Assembly (NCBI RefSeq): GCF_008831285.2
Contig: NC_045150.1
Coordinates: 5,532,001-5,592,000, forward strand
DNA length: 60,000 nt
Direction: 5' to 3'
From: Nymphaea colorata
Taxonomy: Eukaryota; Streptophyta; Magnoliopsida; Nymphaeales; Nymphaeaceae
The translations under genes and the position numbers were made by a program. Within the stretch, counting starts at the first letter, position 1. The number at the start of each line of letters is the position of its first letter. The notes beneath the pieces were generated by a model. It saw only the letters and a list, made by a program, of their open reading frames with translations, searched no databases and had not been told where the DNA came from. This document shows positions 11,510 through 22,360 of this stretch, in pieces.

Positions 11510-13534
11510 CACAAATTAATATTAAGAGTTTGCATTCATACTAGGCTTCTTACATAGGCATGGGCATAGGACTGGCCTGACATCCGAAACTCGAGTCGGG
11601 CCTTGCCTGGTTAAAATTTAAAAAATATATTTTTAATATAAAATCATATATAAATATAATTAATGATAATAAAGTATTATTGTTATATATAAAAGTCAAT
11701 AAAATTAAAATTAGAAAAATCTTATTGAATTGAACCAGACTTAGTGGGGCCTACTCGGGGTGACTCGATAACTTATCCGGCCAGATGCCATTTTCAAGCC
11801 CGAGTCAAGCCGTGTACCGGGTAACTGGCCTGATGGTTAAGCTTAGGTATGTCAAACGTGTAGATATGTGTGTGTCAAACTATGGTGTCATTCTATGCTT
11901 GAACTTCAGCAAAATAACCGTTAAAAAAATGAGTAGTCAAAGGAAAAGATTACATTCATCACTATGGTGTGCCAGCAACGTTTATAGTGTGCCAGCAACG
12001 TTTATGTCCCCAAAAAGATGAGTAGTCAAAAGAAAATATGGTGTGCCAGCAACATTTATGTCCCTCCGCGCACATTATTCCCGTTGTGTGGGTGCCTTCC
12101 ATTAATCATGTGCCAAAGGTTCAAACAAGAAAATCTCATATATCTTTTTTTTTTTTTTCAATTTATGTTGCTTCATTAGTACACCAGCAGTCTGATTTCG
12201 CCCATGAGAAAGTACCAACTTGTCCTAGACAACATGGACAATACAGAACCCGTTCTTTTCTTCTCGGGAAATTTCTTGCAAATGCACTTAAAATTTTTGA
12301 TATTAGGAAACGCACACGTTTGGCTCTTTCATCTTGTTAAAAACATACCCTGAGTTCTGCATCATTTGTTCAGTTAAACCTAGGTTGTTACAGACCTAAG
12401 TAAGGTTAACGAGCTTAAATGTCTAAAATAATTACAATAAAAGTGAATTTTATATTCATTACTTTGCATTGGTCGGCCCATTTAACCATACCTAATAATA
12501 TTCTTAGACGTTGAGCTATATGCTAGCTAGTTCTTTTTCATTAATATCTGCAATATTAGTTAATTCTTTTTAATTAATGCTACAGAGTTGCCAAGAGAAA
12601 CCTCAATATATTTCCGACGACCATTGTGGATAATAAAAACATTGTTTCAGGTGGGCCGAGAGACAGGCTGAAGCCTCTACCCAACCCCTCATTTTATTAG
12701 GGTAGAGGGCATGTTTTCGCTGCCTTGGGTGCTACTCCTATTATGCTTCAACTTTACATGTTGGTAAATTTCATTCTGATTTAAAATAAGCAGAGTCAAA
12801 ATATTACTTAATAGTTGATATTTTTAAAGTAAACTCATGTGTTTTTCCCAAATTAGCTCAAAAAAACCAAGGGTATGTAATTAGGAGTATTTTTAAGTAC
12901 AAAAAATTTTATGCATGTTTTGAAATATTTCTTTCTTCTTTCTTTATTTGAAAATTGAAAACAATTTCAAATTGCCTAGTTGGTAGTATTGATGCGCCTT
13001 AATTTGATATTGACTTCACGGGCCATGTATATATTCGCCAAGCAAATTACCATACATGATAATCTTGAATGTTTTTTGAAATTTGAGTTAGTGTACTGTG
13101 TTTTGTTGTTTAGCCTGTTGAGGAGCCAACCCGCAAACGCTGAGATCCATGGACCCGGGCAAGATCTATATGACGCCTGCTCCGGCCCAAATCCAAGTAC
13201 GGGAACACCTCAGATGGTTCAGATCCAACAACCTGGACAGGGACCCAGCTCAACCATGGAGACATAAGAGCACGTCCGACACATATATAGTCAGGGAATG
13301 GCATGGTGGATCTGAACCAACAAATAGGACCCATCTACCATCATGCATCTCATTATACCATTTTCAAATTGATGCTCAAGTTTATGAATGCAGAGATAAT
13401 TAAGAGATAGTGAATGCATTTCAGATAATGAAGAGATAGAGAGAGAGAGAGAGAGTGAATGTATTTCAGTTTGATTTTCGTATGTGCTATTTCTTTCAAC
13501 TATAAAAGATGGATGTATGACCACAAACAGAACC

Positions 13535-13675
13535 AAAATTTTTTCATTAGGCGGACCGAATTAAAGTTTTTAAATTTTGACTACAGTCAAAATATCATTT
13601 TTCAAAATTTTTATATAAAACAAGCAAATGTATGACTGCTCCCCACTTAGGTCCCGATCCTGCCTTGTCTCCGCC
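13535..13675. mobile_element. Fragment of the AAAATATCATTTTTCAAAA repeat family
   Basis: Contains GGCGGACC near 13552, then an AT-rich core with TCAAAATATCATTTTTC, then CTCCGCCCCT near 13670. A close relative lies near 26450-26600. Weaker relatives lie near 10975-11035 and 24140-24260. The order of words suggests an internally similar family of small non-autonomous elements whose ends carry GGCGGAGCC-like sequence. Confidence 0.5.
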
Positions 13676-14766
13676 CCTCTGCATGGCATGCTAGTTGATA
13701 TATGACCGCTCCCCACTTAGGTTTCGATCTTGCCCTAGACCCCGGGGTATCTCTTTGGTGTTATACTTTTCTTTTTCCATGTTTTTGATTTGGATCTTGG
13801 ATCAGAGTCCAAATAATCAAATATGTTGGCAAGCAAGTATGTGATCCATATACGCTCACAGGACTGGGTTCAGCATAAAGTTTGCGCTTGATTTTGTTAC
13901 ATCCGAACCTGAAATCGGTGGTAAGTCCACATAAGGCGTGTTGGATGGTATTGGATCTCAGATCTGAGACTGATCTCAAATCCCTCTATACAATAAACAA
14001 ACACTGGACTCACCATTTAATAAAAATAAGGATTTGAGATCGATCAGAGATCGGAGGCAACAAAAGCCTCTACTATGACGCATAAGATGCCATCGATCCG
14101 GGTCAGAAGTCTTATCCAAATTTGGTTCTGTCAGGTCCAATTAAATCGAATCTGGTTTCACGTTCATCACAGGTTGAGAGAGAGAGAGACAGGACCATTT
14201 CACACAAAGACATCATGAATTCCGTGATCCAAAGTCCTGACTCCAAATGGACCGTCAACCCATTCACCTCCCGCAGAAGAGAGAGGAAAGGACAGATCAC
14301 AAGAATAGCAGTAGAATCCACAACCATTTATGATGCAAGAACAGAAAAGACAGAACAGAAAATGGAATTAATGGTGATTCTCTGCGACGATGGCGGAGAT
14401 TCATAGGAGATAGAGAGAGAGAGAGAGAGAGAGGAGCGAATTTATGGCGACATGCCTTGGAGCAGCAGGAGCAATTTAATGAGGAAAGGCCACTGCTCTC
14501 TCATGCCATGAAGACGAAGGGTGCACTCATCCTCATAAATGAGGCCGTGCCAGGCCAACCAGACTTCTCTTCCACTCAATTTGACCGCTGTTGCCTCTTT
14601 TAAGAAACTACCAACGGTCCACGACCCACTTGAACCCCCCTTTCTCCCCTTTCAGATTTAAAATTTGAAGCACAGCTTCTGTCTTCTTCGTCTTCTTCTG
14701 GTCTATTCCAGAAACGAAACATGCTTGCTAAGTGAAGTGAAGTAATTGGTCACCAAATCGTAGTTG

Positions 14767-14918
14767 CAGTGGCGGAGTTTGGATTTTTTTAGCTGAGGAA
14801 TACATGGAGTCGCCAACTTCTTTGGACATCACATGTGACTGAAAGGATGTTTAACAGAGTTTTTGAAGGTCTGGTGCGAGTATTTGCTCACACCAGCCAC
14901 ACTGTAGCTCCGCTGTTG
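14767..14918. mobile_element. MITE-like element, CAGTGGCGGAG ... CTCCGCTG
   Basis: Opens CAGTGGCGGAG (14767) and closes GCTCCGCTGTTG (14907-14918), an imperfect inverted repeat of about 12 bp around a 150-bp non-coding body. It shares its terminus type with 27490-27642. I could not find a convincing target duplication. Confidence 0.55.
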
Positions 14919-15595
14919 TGTGATGGGTAACCAGTAGCTAGATAGTTAGACAATATCAAACGTTCACTTAATTAGTTGCACGCAGTGTATTTTTGTAAGT
15001 AGATCAAAATTCTGCCCGTGGTTCTTATGCTTCAAAGTTTGTGCATATCTTTTATCTGTTTCTTTGAAAACTTCTTGCAACTTAAGCATCCTGTTTGAAA
15101 ATTGTTCACAAGTTAAAGATAAAAACGTGTTTTTGAAGTCTTTGCCAAAGCTTTCATTTGTCAAAATTTTTAAACCCTAGCTCTTTAACCTGTACAACAG
15201 TGACAAAACCCCACTTTTTAGTCCCAGAGGATCCAGAAACATAGAAAACAAAACATGCACAAAAAAAATTGTGTTCCAATCCCCAAGACAATCTAAAAAA
15301 TCCATAGAAAAAGCGTCGGTTTCGAAATTGCACGATAATCCAAGAAAAACAAGTCATTAAAATACTTAGAAAAATGAGGCTGCGAAATACCACCAGCAGA
15401 CCATGATTTAAAAAAAAGAAATGAAATGAAAGAAAGAAGGAAATAGAAGAGGCCAACCAACATGAGTGCAATTAAACTAATGAATTATTAAAGTAATTAA
15501 ATGCATATTTGGTGGAGCCCGCCACCCTTTCAACACCGGGCATCAAGCAGCCTGTTCCCTTCATAACAACTCATTTCTTCTGTACCGTCTCCTTC

Positions 15596-15602
15596 TTTAT
15601 AA
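15596..15602 (+). promoter_or_regulatory. Candidate TATA box of the 15745 OVATE gene
   Basis: TTTATAA stands 143 bases before the ATG, followed by a CT-rich leader (15688-15711) of the kind common in plant 5' UTRs. This is placement by eye, with no transcript evidence. Confidence 0.35.
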
Positions 15603-15744
15603 CAGCCCCTGTGCCCACCCTCCCAGAACCGCCATTAATGCCCTCCCAGAAGTAGAGCCCTGTCTCAGACGAACAAGAAGAATACAGCCTCTCTCTTTCT
15701 CTCTCTGCGATTCAAAAAAACCCACTCTCTTTCTCATTGCAAAG

Positions 15745-16884
15745 ATGATGTCTCTCAAGTCGCTGTTCACCCCTAAGGAGATGTGGGCATGCGGCCACCC
15801 CAAAACTGAGTCCTTCAGAGTGGCTCCAGATGCTTACAGGAGCGTCAACAACATGTACGTCTACTCGGAGGCGAATGATGCCGTCTCTGAGCCCGGCAAC
15901 TGGTTCGAGTCGGACTCGTCGGCGGCATCGACGTCGGAGGTTTCCTCTTCGGGGGATTCCGGCGAGGCAGCACCGGAGCTTCTGGTGGAGGGCATGAGAA
16001 GCCTGCGGTCAGACAGGTTCTTCTTCGAGCCCGACCGCACCAAATCCATAGTGGAGGAAGGCAAGGACAAGCGCAGCTGTTTCGTGCCGTTTTTGAAGGT
16101 CGAGGGCGGCTTAGAGAGAGAGAAAAGTGCTGGATTTTTGTTGGTTAAGGAGGGGAAGAAGGTGGGGAGTGGTTTACAGGGCGAGAAAGAGAATGGGTTT
16201 TTCTTGTTTAATGAAGACAAGAAGGTGGGCAGTACTGGCTTAGAAAGACAAACTGGCAACGGGTTTCTCTTGCTCAAGGAGGATCAGAAGGTGGGCAATG
16301 GTTTACAGAGAGAAACCAGTCATGGGACGTTTCGTTCAGGAAGGGAGAAAGTGAGGTTGGTTGGTGGTTTCAAGGAGGAAGCCGGTGGTGGATTACTGAC
16401 TCTGGGGGCGCAGCTGAAGGTAGAGAACGGATTCGAAATGAAAGAGGATGATATCACTGGTGATTTTGTATTATCACAGAGAGAAAGGAGCAGGCTGTTG
16501 GGTAGCGCGGATTGTGAGAGGAAGAAGAGCGATGGATTTTTTGTTTATGATGGGGATCTGATGGATGTCGAGAGGGAGAAGAAGGATTGGCTCTTGGGTC
16601 TTGATCAGGGAGATGCTGCCGAGGTCCTGACGTTTGACGAGAGCATGATGATGGTGATGGACTCGGAGGACCCTTACAAGGATTTCAGGGTTTCCATGGA
16701 GGAGATGGTGGAGGCCTACGGATTGAGCGAGTGGGAGTGCTTGGAAGAAATGCTGGTGTGGTACTTGAGGGCGAACGGGAGGAGTGCTCACAGGTACATC
16801 ATGGGCGCCTTCGTCGATCTGCTTGTATCGATCGTTTCTCCTTCTCATGGAAATGGCGCTGAAATCCTGCGAAGATTTCGATGA
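15745..16884 (+). CDS. OFP18-like: OVATE family protein, OFP13/16/18 type, with expanded repeat linker
   Basis: A single-exon gene of 379 residues. OVATE proteins are plant-specific regulators. Known members repress transcription and bind homeodomain partners (KNOX/BELL) and TRM proteins, shaping organ growth. Seen here: an N-terminal segment with W-A-C-G-H-P-K-T-E-S-F-R (residues 14-25), typical of this subgroup; an acidic/Ser-rich stretch (50-75); R-F-F-F-E-P (91-96) followed by S-I-V-E-E (101-105); and the C-terminal OVATE domain from D-P-Y-K-D-F-R (309-315) to F-V-D-L-L-V (351-356). Between residues 123 and 290 lies a chain of about eight degenerate units of about 21 residues, which I do not know from relatives and which makes the protein longer than usual. 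The start follows a CT-rich leader; a second Met comes next, so either could initiate. Family assignment is firm; the exact orthologue is less sure. Confidence 0.95.
   Translation: MMSLKSLFTPKEMWACGHPKTESFRVAPDAYRSVNNMYVYSEANDAVSEPGNWFESDSSAASTSEVSSSGDSGEAAPELLVEGMRSLRSDRFFFEPDRTKSIVEEGKDKRSCFVPFLKVEGGLEREKSAGFLLVKEGKKVGSGLQGEKENGFFLFNEDKKVGSTGLERQTGNGFLLLKEDQKVGNGLQRETSHGTFRSGREKVRLVGGFKEEAGGGLLTLGAQLKVENGFEMKEDDITGDFVLSQRERSRLLGSADCERKKSDGFFVYDGDLMDVEREKKDWLLGLDQGDAAEVLTFDESMMMVMDSEDPYKDFRVSMEEMVEAYGLSEWECLEEMLVWYLRANGRSAHRYIMGAFVDLLVSIVSPSHGNGAEILRRFR
16111..16614 (+). repeat. In-frame coding minisatellite, about 8 units of 63-66 bp
   Basis: Successive units start at residues 123, 144, 166, 187, 209, 230, 255 and 277 of the OVATE protein. 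The first three are clearest, around the pattern G-F-L-L-x-K-E-D-x-K-V-G. Later units drift but keep a basic/acidic start, a Gly-hydrophobic centre and a closing Gly. Unit length is 21 or 22 codons in the first five, so the frame is kept. The residues before it (101-122, ending F-L-K-V-E-G-G) resemble a unit and may be the source. Confidence 0.85.
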
Positions 16885-18023
16885 GCAGAAGATGAAACGA
16901 AACTAAAGCGACGAGCTTCTGTAGAGAACTGCTGAGTTGTGGCTTTGAGTGCGATTCTTGTATGTATATTACTAGTTTTAGATTATCAGAAAACCATTAC
17001 TTCTCTTGCTCTCCCTCTCTCTCACGACAAGCAAGATGAAGAAGTGAAGATTTTCATTGTTGTTAGTGCGATCTTCCACATTTCAAGCAATGATGCTTTC
17101 TCCAAGTTTTGCCTGAAACTGGACTAGTAGTCTCTTGTGTTCGCCTTGAATCGTTTCGTTTCTTTGCCGTCGTAACTATAGCGACGTACAGACTACAAAA
17201 CCGCAGAGACGAGCACACACAGACGGAGACATGCGCGCGTGCGCGCAAGAGCAGACGCACGCACACGTTAACAGGGAGACTGACATGGAGGCGTGCGCGT
17301 GCATGCACACACGGACAGAAAGCTCGTGTGCTTTTCTCAATTCTCGTGGCCATAATCTCTCTCTCTCTCTCTCTGGGGGCGCCGCTGTTGGGTCTGAAAC
17401 GGAAGAACACCGTCCGGTTTTTCCATGTGGGTCCCACATGGGACCAGGGAACGACGTATAAAAACTTAGAATGAGCCATTAATTGCTTTTTGGCGATATA
17501 CGATCCCTTCAATTTAATGCCGGCCGATGGACATATTTTTGTTATCTAATATTAATTTTACTTAGACAAAGATGATCTTGATTGCAAGAGAGAGAAATTT
17601 TCATGTCATATAAATCTTCGTGGAATCATGAATACCTAATGCAATGCCATATAAATCATCTACCACAACTCCTGCGCGACCGGTCTAAAAGGGAATCAAC
17701 TTGCATTTTATTGTATAAACTGTGGCTGTTTATGCACATGCACATCTATCTGTTCCTTCCATATATAATTTCCTGCTTGTTTATTTTGGTTAAGAGATCA
17801 TGAATCTCACCTAATTCCTTTAAATCTTCATTTGTCTACATGGTATGGTAGATGAGGACAAAGAAAGCTTCCTAAATAACAAAGTTGTCGCTTCATAGGC
17901 AAGCAGAGTAGGCCTTGATGATTAATGTCAACCACTTTCTTTCTTTTAAGGCTATTGTTATTGTTTTAAATATCTTTAAGAAGGCATAGCCTTTTCAACC
18001 TTTAGCAATTCCACCTTCATCAC

Positions 18024-18053
18024 CAAAGATTACAAGCACTTTTGTAATCTTTG
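18024..18053 (+). repeat. Perfect 12-bp inverted repeat, 6-base loop
   Basis: CAAAGATTACAA (18024-18035) and TTGTAATCTTTG (18042-18053) are exact reverse complements separated by GCACTT. The stem does not extend outward. No function can be assigned. Confidence 0.9.
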
Positions 18054-18800
18054 ATAAGACTAAGAAGCAGATTAAGTTAATTTCCACAAAGAAAACATGG
18101 GAGCACACATCTATTCCCAATTACTCAAGCATAATATGTTTTAAGTTACCTATGACAATTTGGCACATATTATCACCTAGCCTAATATGGGCTGGTGTGG
18201 CAATTGCCCACATCAGTCCCATGAAACTTATTTGCTTTCATCTTAATGCTACTTATTCATATCTTGACTCTCCCTTAAAAGTTTCAATTTAAAGTGTCAG
18301 TGCTTCTAACCCTTTTCCTTGAGAGGTGTAGCATAGCTGGTTGGCTTACATCTTCAATTTGATTGTCTTTAGTGCTATTTTTCTAGGCTACAAATAGTGG
18401 TATGAATGACACTCGAATTGAATGGTGTACTGGCATATTCAAACCATAGAAGTGGGCAAAACGGGGGTGGCTTTACTTCTTATAAGCCACCGGTGCCCTT
18501 GAGTTTTTGAAACCAAATTCAACTAGATGAATTATACTCTTTTAGATTCGTGGGGTTCAAATTTGGTTTTAACCTCGATCAAAATTAGCTTGTAACACTA
18601 AATTCCATTAGAGCTGAATTATACTTTGTTAGAGAGAGAAAACCCTAGACAACCTCCAACTACCAACCTCTGTCAGGTGAATACCATGAGAAAGCTCATA
18701 CTCCACGATGACAGTAATGTGAGACTTGAGCTAAAGCCTTCAACTTGGCACCATTCACAGTTCCAGCTTCTAATCTCATGTTCACTAATTGAAAGTCATT

Positions 18801-18952
18801 AAGGGCTTGTTTGGTAAACGTAACCTTTTGTAATTATTCCATACATATGCCTAAAAATTGAAACAGATTCATAAATTACTCTTGAAGATGATTAATAAAT
18901 TTATTCCAATCTTTAAGTTATTTTCGTAAAACTATTTGCCAAACATACCTTG
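18801..18952. mobile_element. MITE-like element, AAGGGCTTGTTTGG termini
   Basis: AAGGGCTTGTTTGGTAAA at the left and TTTGCCAAACATACCTT at the right form an imperfect terminal inverted repeat around about 150 bp of AT-rich, non-coding DNA. Termini of the type GGGC-TTGTTTGG are frequent among plant MITEs. Confidence 0.65.
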
Positions 18953-19219
18953 AAAATATGTATCAGCTAAGGCCAAGGGGTTTGAGATCAATGAGAAAAC
19001 ATAGATTGGAGTCCATCTAACAAATTAATTTCACGTTCACTTTTGGCAGGTGTACATTTCATTAGTAAAGAGAATCAACCCCATGCAACATACATTGGTG
19101 CTCATATTAACACAGAACCGTTGTCACTACATCCAATTTGTGATGCTTTTACAGGGTCATTGATTCCATCCATTCATTCTTGTAGCTCTTACTAGAAGAT
19201 TAACATGAGCAGCTTAGGC

Positions 19220-19530
19220 CAGGCCTGGGCAACGGGTCAGGCTGGGCCGGGCCGGCTCGATTGGGCCCGAACCCGATAGATCGGCCCAGCCTGATTGGGC
19301 CCGGTCCCGATAGGTCGGCCCAGCCCGATTGGGCCCGGGCCCGATAGGTCGGCCCGGCCCGTTTACATTAAAAGTTTTTTTTAGTATTATTAAATGTATT
19401 TTATATTTTAAAAAATTATTTTAGAATTAAAAATAATAATTTTTAATTTTAAATGGGTCGGGCCCGAGCCGAGACCCAGGCTATCGGGCCGGGCCCGGGC
19501 CAGGCTCACCGGCCCAATGCCCACCCTTAA
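19220..19530. mobile_element. GC-rich MITE-like element with three 34-bp tandem units
   Basis: A block rich in GGGCC and CCCGATAGGTCGG words, sharply different from the AT-rich surroundings. It contains three consecutive 34-base units (19259-19292, 19293-19326, 19327-19360), an AT-only centre (about 19365-19450) and a GC-rich right arm that is roughly the inverse of the left. CTTAGGC occurs directly outside both ends (19213-19219 and 19531-19537), a likely target duplication; with one more flanking base, 7 of 8 positions match. This suits a hAT-like non-autonomous element. No coding capacity. Confidence 0.75.
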
Positions 19531-20405
19531 CTTAGGCAATCATCCATGTAAGCACTGCATGATATTTTTTTTTAATGCTTATTTGGGGGAAACCACATTC
19601 GGTGTAAAACTCTCAAAACTATATGTATATATTTTTAAGGTTCTGTGTTTGAAGACTTGAATGAATATATGGTATACCATTTGAGTGTCGTGTTTGCTAT
19701 CATTTGTAAGGTTGATCGAAAGGTAATTCTTCATTATGCTAAATATTATTTACGTTACTTATGGCTAATGATATTTGGCTCGAACGTCTGTTAATGTTTG
19801 GTTCCTATGTAAAACGCTTTACCTGCCACGTATGGAACAGTCCCACTTTCACTGGGTCAACTTGTCAGCAGATGTCCTTGTATGTGGATCAATTGTCCGT
19901 ATCGTCCGCCTGAAATTTTTTTTGAAAAAAAAAAAGAAGACAAATTATTTAATTACTCACAAGTTGGTGGGCTTTTCCATTACTTTGTATGGAAAAATTA
20001 AATTATTGGCTTTTATGGCGGGCTGTCGCTTGGTTTAGCAATTACCAACAAGTACGAAGATTCTGTTTGTTTGTCGACCGAATCAAACGGTTGATTATGG
20101 CTAAAGAACGACTATTCATTTGGCCGCTTTCCTTATCATTAATGCTGGGAATTTACATTTGGCCATTAATTCTTTACATTCTCAGCACTTAAAAGCATCT
20201 ATTCTTTCTCTCTCTAACCTATTCTTTCTCTCTCTAACCAAGTGGTGGGGAATTTCACCGGTCAAGTTGGGTGGCACCACTTCTTTAGTTTGATTTTTGG
20301 AGGGTGCTATCTTAATAACATTGAAGAATAATGTTATTTTTGACATTAAAAGTGTTATTATGAGGCTAAATAGATCAGTTTATATCCCCCCTCTTCTCCC
20401 CTCTC

Positions 20406-20406
<1 letters not shown>

Positions 20407-20466
<60 letters not shown>
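20407..20466 (+). repeat. (CT)n(TA)n compound microsatellite
   Basis: A CT run passes directly into a TA run of about 40 bases. Confidence 0.95.
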
Positions 20467-20468
<2 letters not shown>

Positions 20469-22305
20469 ATTTGGTCATTCAGCTTTTTTTTGGCCAAAAT
20501 TCTCTTGTTCTTCCACGAAATTGAATATTCACAAAGGTGTTGATCAAATTTTACAAGAGTTTCAAAAATGAAATGGTCATGCTGTAAAATTTGATTAAGA
20601 TATCAGTTTTTATGTTTTTTCAAACCTATAGTTATGGATAATCCTACAATATTTGTGCGCTTGAAATTAGTCAAAAATAGTCAGAACCGAGCAAAAAACA
20701 AATGAATAAATAAATAGATATTAGAAAAAAAAAACATCTGAATTGCATTTTTACTGTTGTAGCCGACTGTACAGTCAACATTGTGGTTAATTAATTAAAA
20801 GCAGGGAGAAGATGGGGGGGAAGCAGTTCCAACTGTAAAAGATATTTACTGTTTTTGGATTGACCAACGGCTTCCTCTTGATGACATCACACGCCGCGCC
20901 CACATAACAAACGGCACGTTATGTGTAGTCCCTTCAATCCTTCATCAATGTAAATATGGCGATTTTATAAAGTGTTTGCTTCTCCAAATATGCATTTATT
21001 TTGCCTTTTGAGCGCAGTCGTGGGCCACAGGTTTGATGTGGAACACCATATGTCCAACTCAATTACAATAAAAGACTTCAACGGCTGGCACGAGTAGTAG
21101 CCAACTCTAGTCACACGGTAATTTTTGCAAATCAAACAAGGAACCAAACACGGGATAAATGGTTTTCCATGGAACGCCAGTGGATGGACATTCCTGTGCC
21201 ACCTTTGTGGATAGCTGCGCCTCTCTGATAATGCTTCCGTCTAAGAATGTTTTACTTAATGATTCCGATAAATACCCAATAAGTGACAAAATATTAGACC
21301 ATATCTTTCAAAAATCGTATAAATGATTTTCACAATGTGGTGCTGATCAAGTATCGTAACGTTCATGTACATTACAAAGCTAAGTCTGCAATAATCCTAT
21401 TCTTATTGCAAGGGTTCCAACATGTGAATATGTACAATTTGATTTAGGAGAAGCCATATTTGACGTAAAACACTCAAGATCCTATTCTTATGCCTTCAAG
21501 ATTCTGGCTTGCTTCATGAACAAAATAAACTTATTATATACTCTTTAACTTGAGTGTTGCAAACAACTGAAATGACAGCGGCCATAGGTTTTGGACCTTG
21601 AATCTCTTAAATGTGAACCGCATGACCACCCTATTTTTCTATACCACTAAAAACAATTATGTACATATTTATTTCTTCCAATTTACCCATCAATCAAAAG
21701 AATGTCCCATACACCATGCGTTTTATTTTCCTTTTAAGAAAGATATTTTCGCGTCATTTAATTAATTTATAATCGATCTCCACGATTTAGCATCCATGAG
21801 ATTGTTAGCTGTTTGGAGACTGTTGAATCTAAAGGAACCTGCAGCCATGTGCAAAGATGACAAAATTGATGAGAACCGCACTTTTGGCGTACATAAGAGA
21901 GTGGCGGAAACAGAAGATCTGGAATCCATCACATCACGTCATAGCTTATTTAATTACTCTCCCACCGATGGATATAAACTGGTTAGCTGCTGCCAATCAG
22001 TATCGATATGACAGCTTACAGGCACACCATATATATATATATATATATATATATGTCTCCCGAATAATTGCACTGCGACACTTTTAGGTGGCCGGAAGAG
22101 CAGTTTTTCTAAAGCTGCAGATTAGGTCATCCTGGCGGTGCATTTTCTTAGCTTCAACCAAAAGGCAAAAGCAACGTGCTCTTGATAGTGCAGATCAGGT
22201 CATGGAACAGTGAGTTGCAAAGAACATAGCGTTCAATTGCCCTCTCGTGGTCATATACTATCCGTAAAAGAAGGGATTCGGTCTTTTGAGTTATTACTCT
22301 ATCCT

Positions 22306-22308
<3 letters not shown>

Positions 22309-22358
<50 letters not shown>
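22309..22358 (+). repeat. (TA)n microsatellite, about 50 bp
   Basis: Uninterrupted alternating TA. A shorter TA tract lies at 22030-22054. Confidence 0.95.

Positions 22359-22360
<2 letters not shown>

Larger units (their letters stand above)
10231..15593. other. Intergenic with small repeats, no gene recognised
   Basis: No conserved protein or RNA gene is visible. The region contains a 28-bp tandem duplication (10301-10355), TA tracts with an inserted MITE-like element (11131-11405), a triplicated GTGCCAGCAACRTTTAT word (11969-12060), a second MITE-like element (14767-14918) and GA runs near 13437-13455 and 14410-14433. A TGAC(T/C)GCTCCCCACTTAGG segment occurs twice, near 13632 and 13703, probably from repeat fragments. 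Confidence 0.5.
16885..19200. other. Intergenic, 3' flank of the OVATE gene
   Basis: No gene recognised. Holds alternating purine-pyrimidine runs at 17231-17247 and 17291-17312, a CT run near 17357-17373, a perfect 12-bp hairpin at 18024-18053 and a MITE-like element at 18801-18952. Open frames here are short and unconserved. Confidence 0.5.

Noticed and set aside
17063-17512. Overlapping frames of 76-149 codons on both strands
   Set aside because: They come from alternating GC/GT and CT repeats after the OVATE gene. Translations are low-complexity His/Arg/Ala-rich with no family match.
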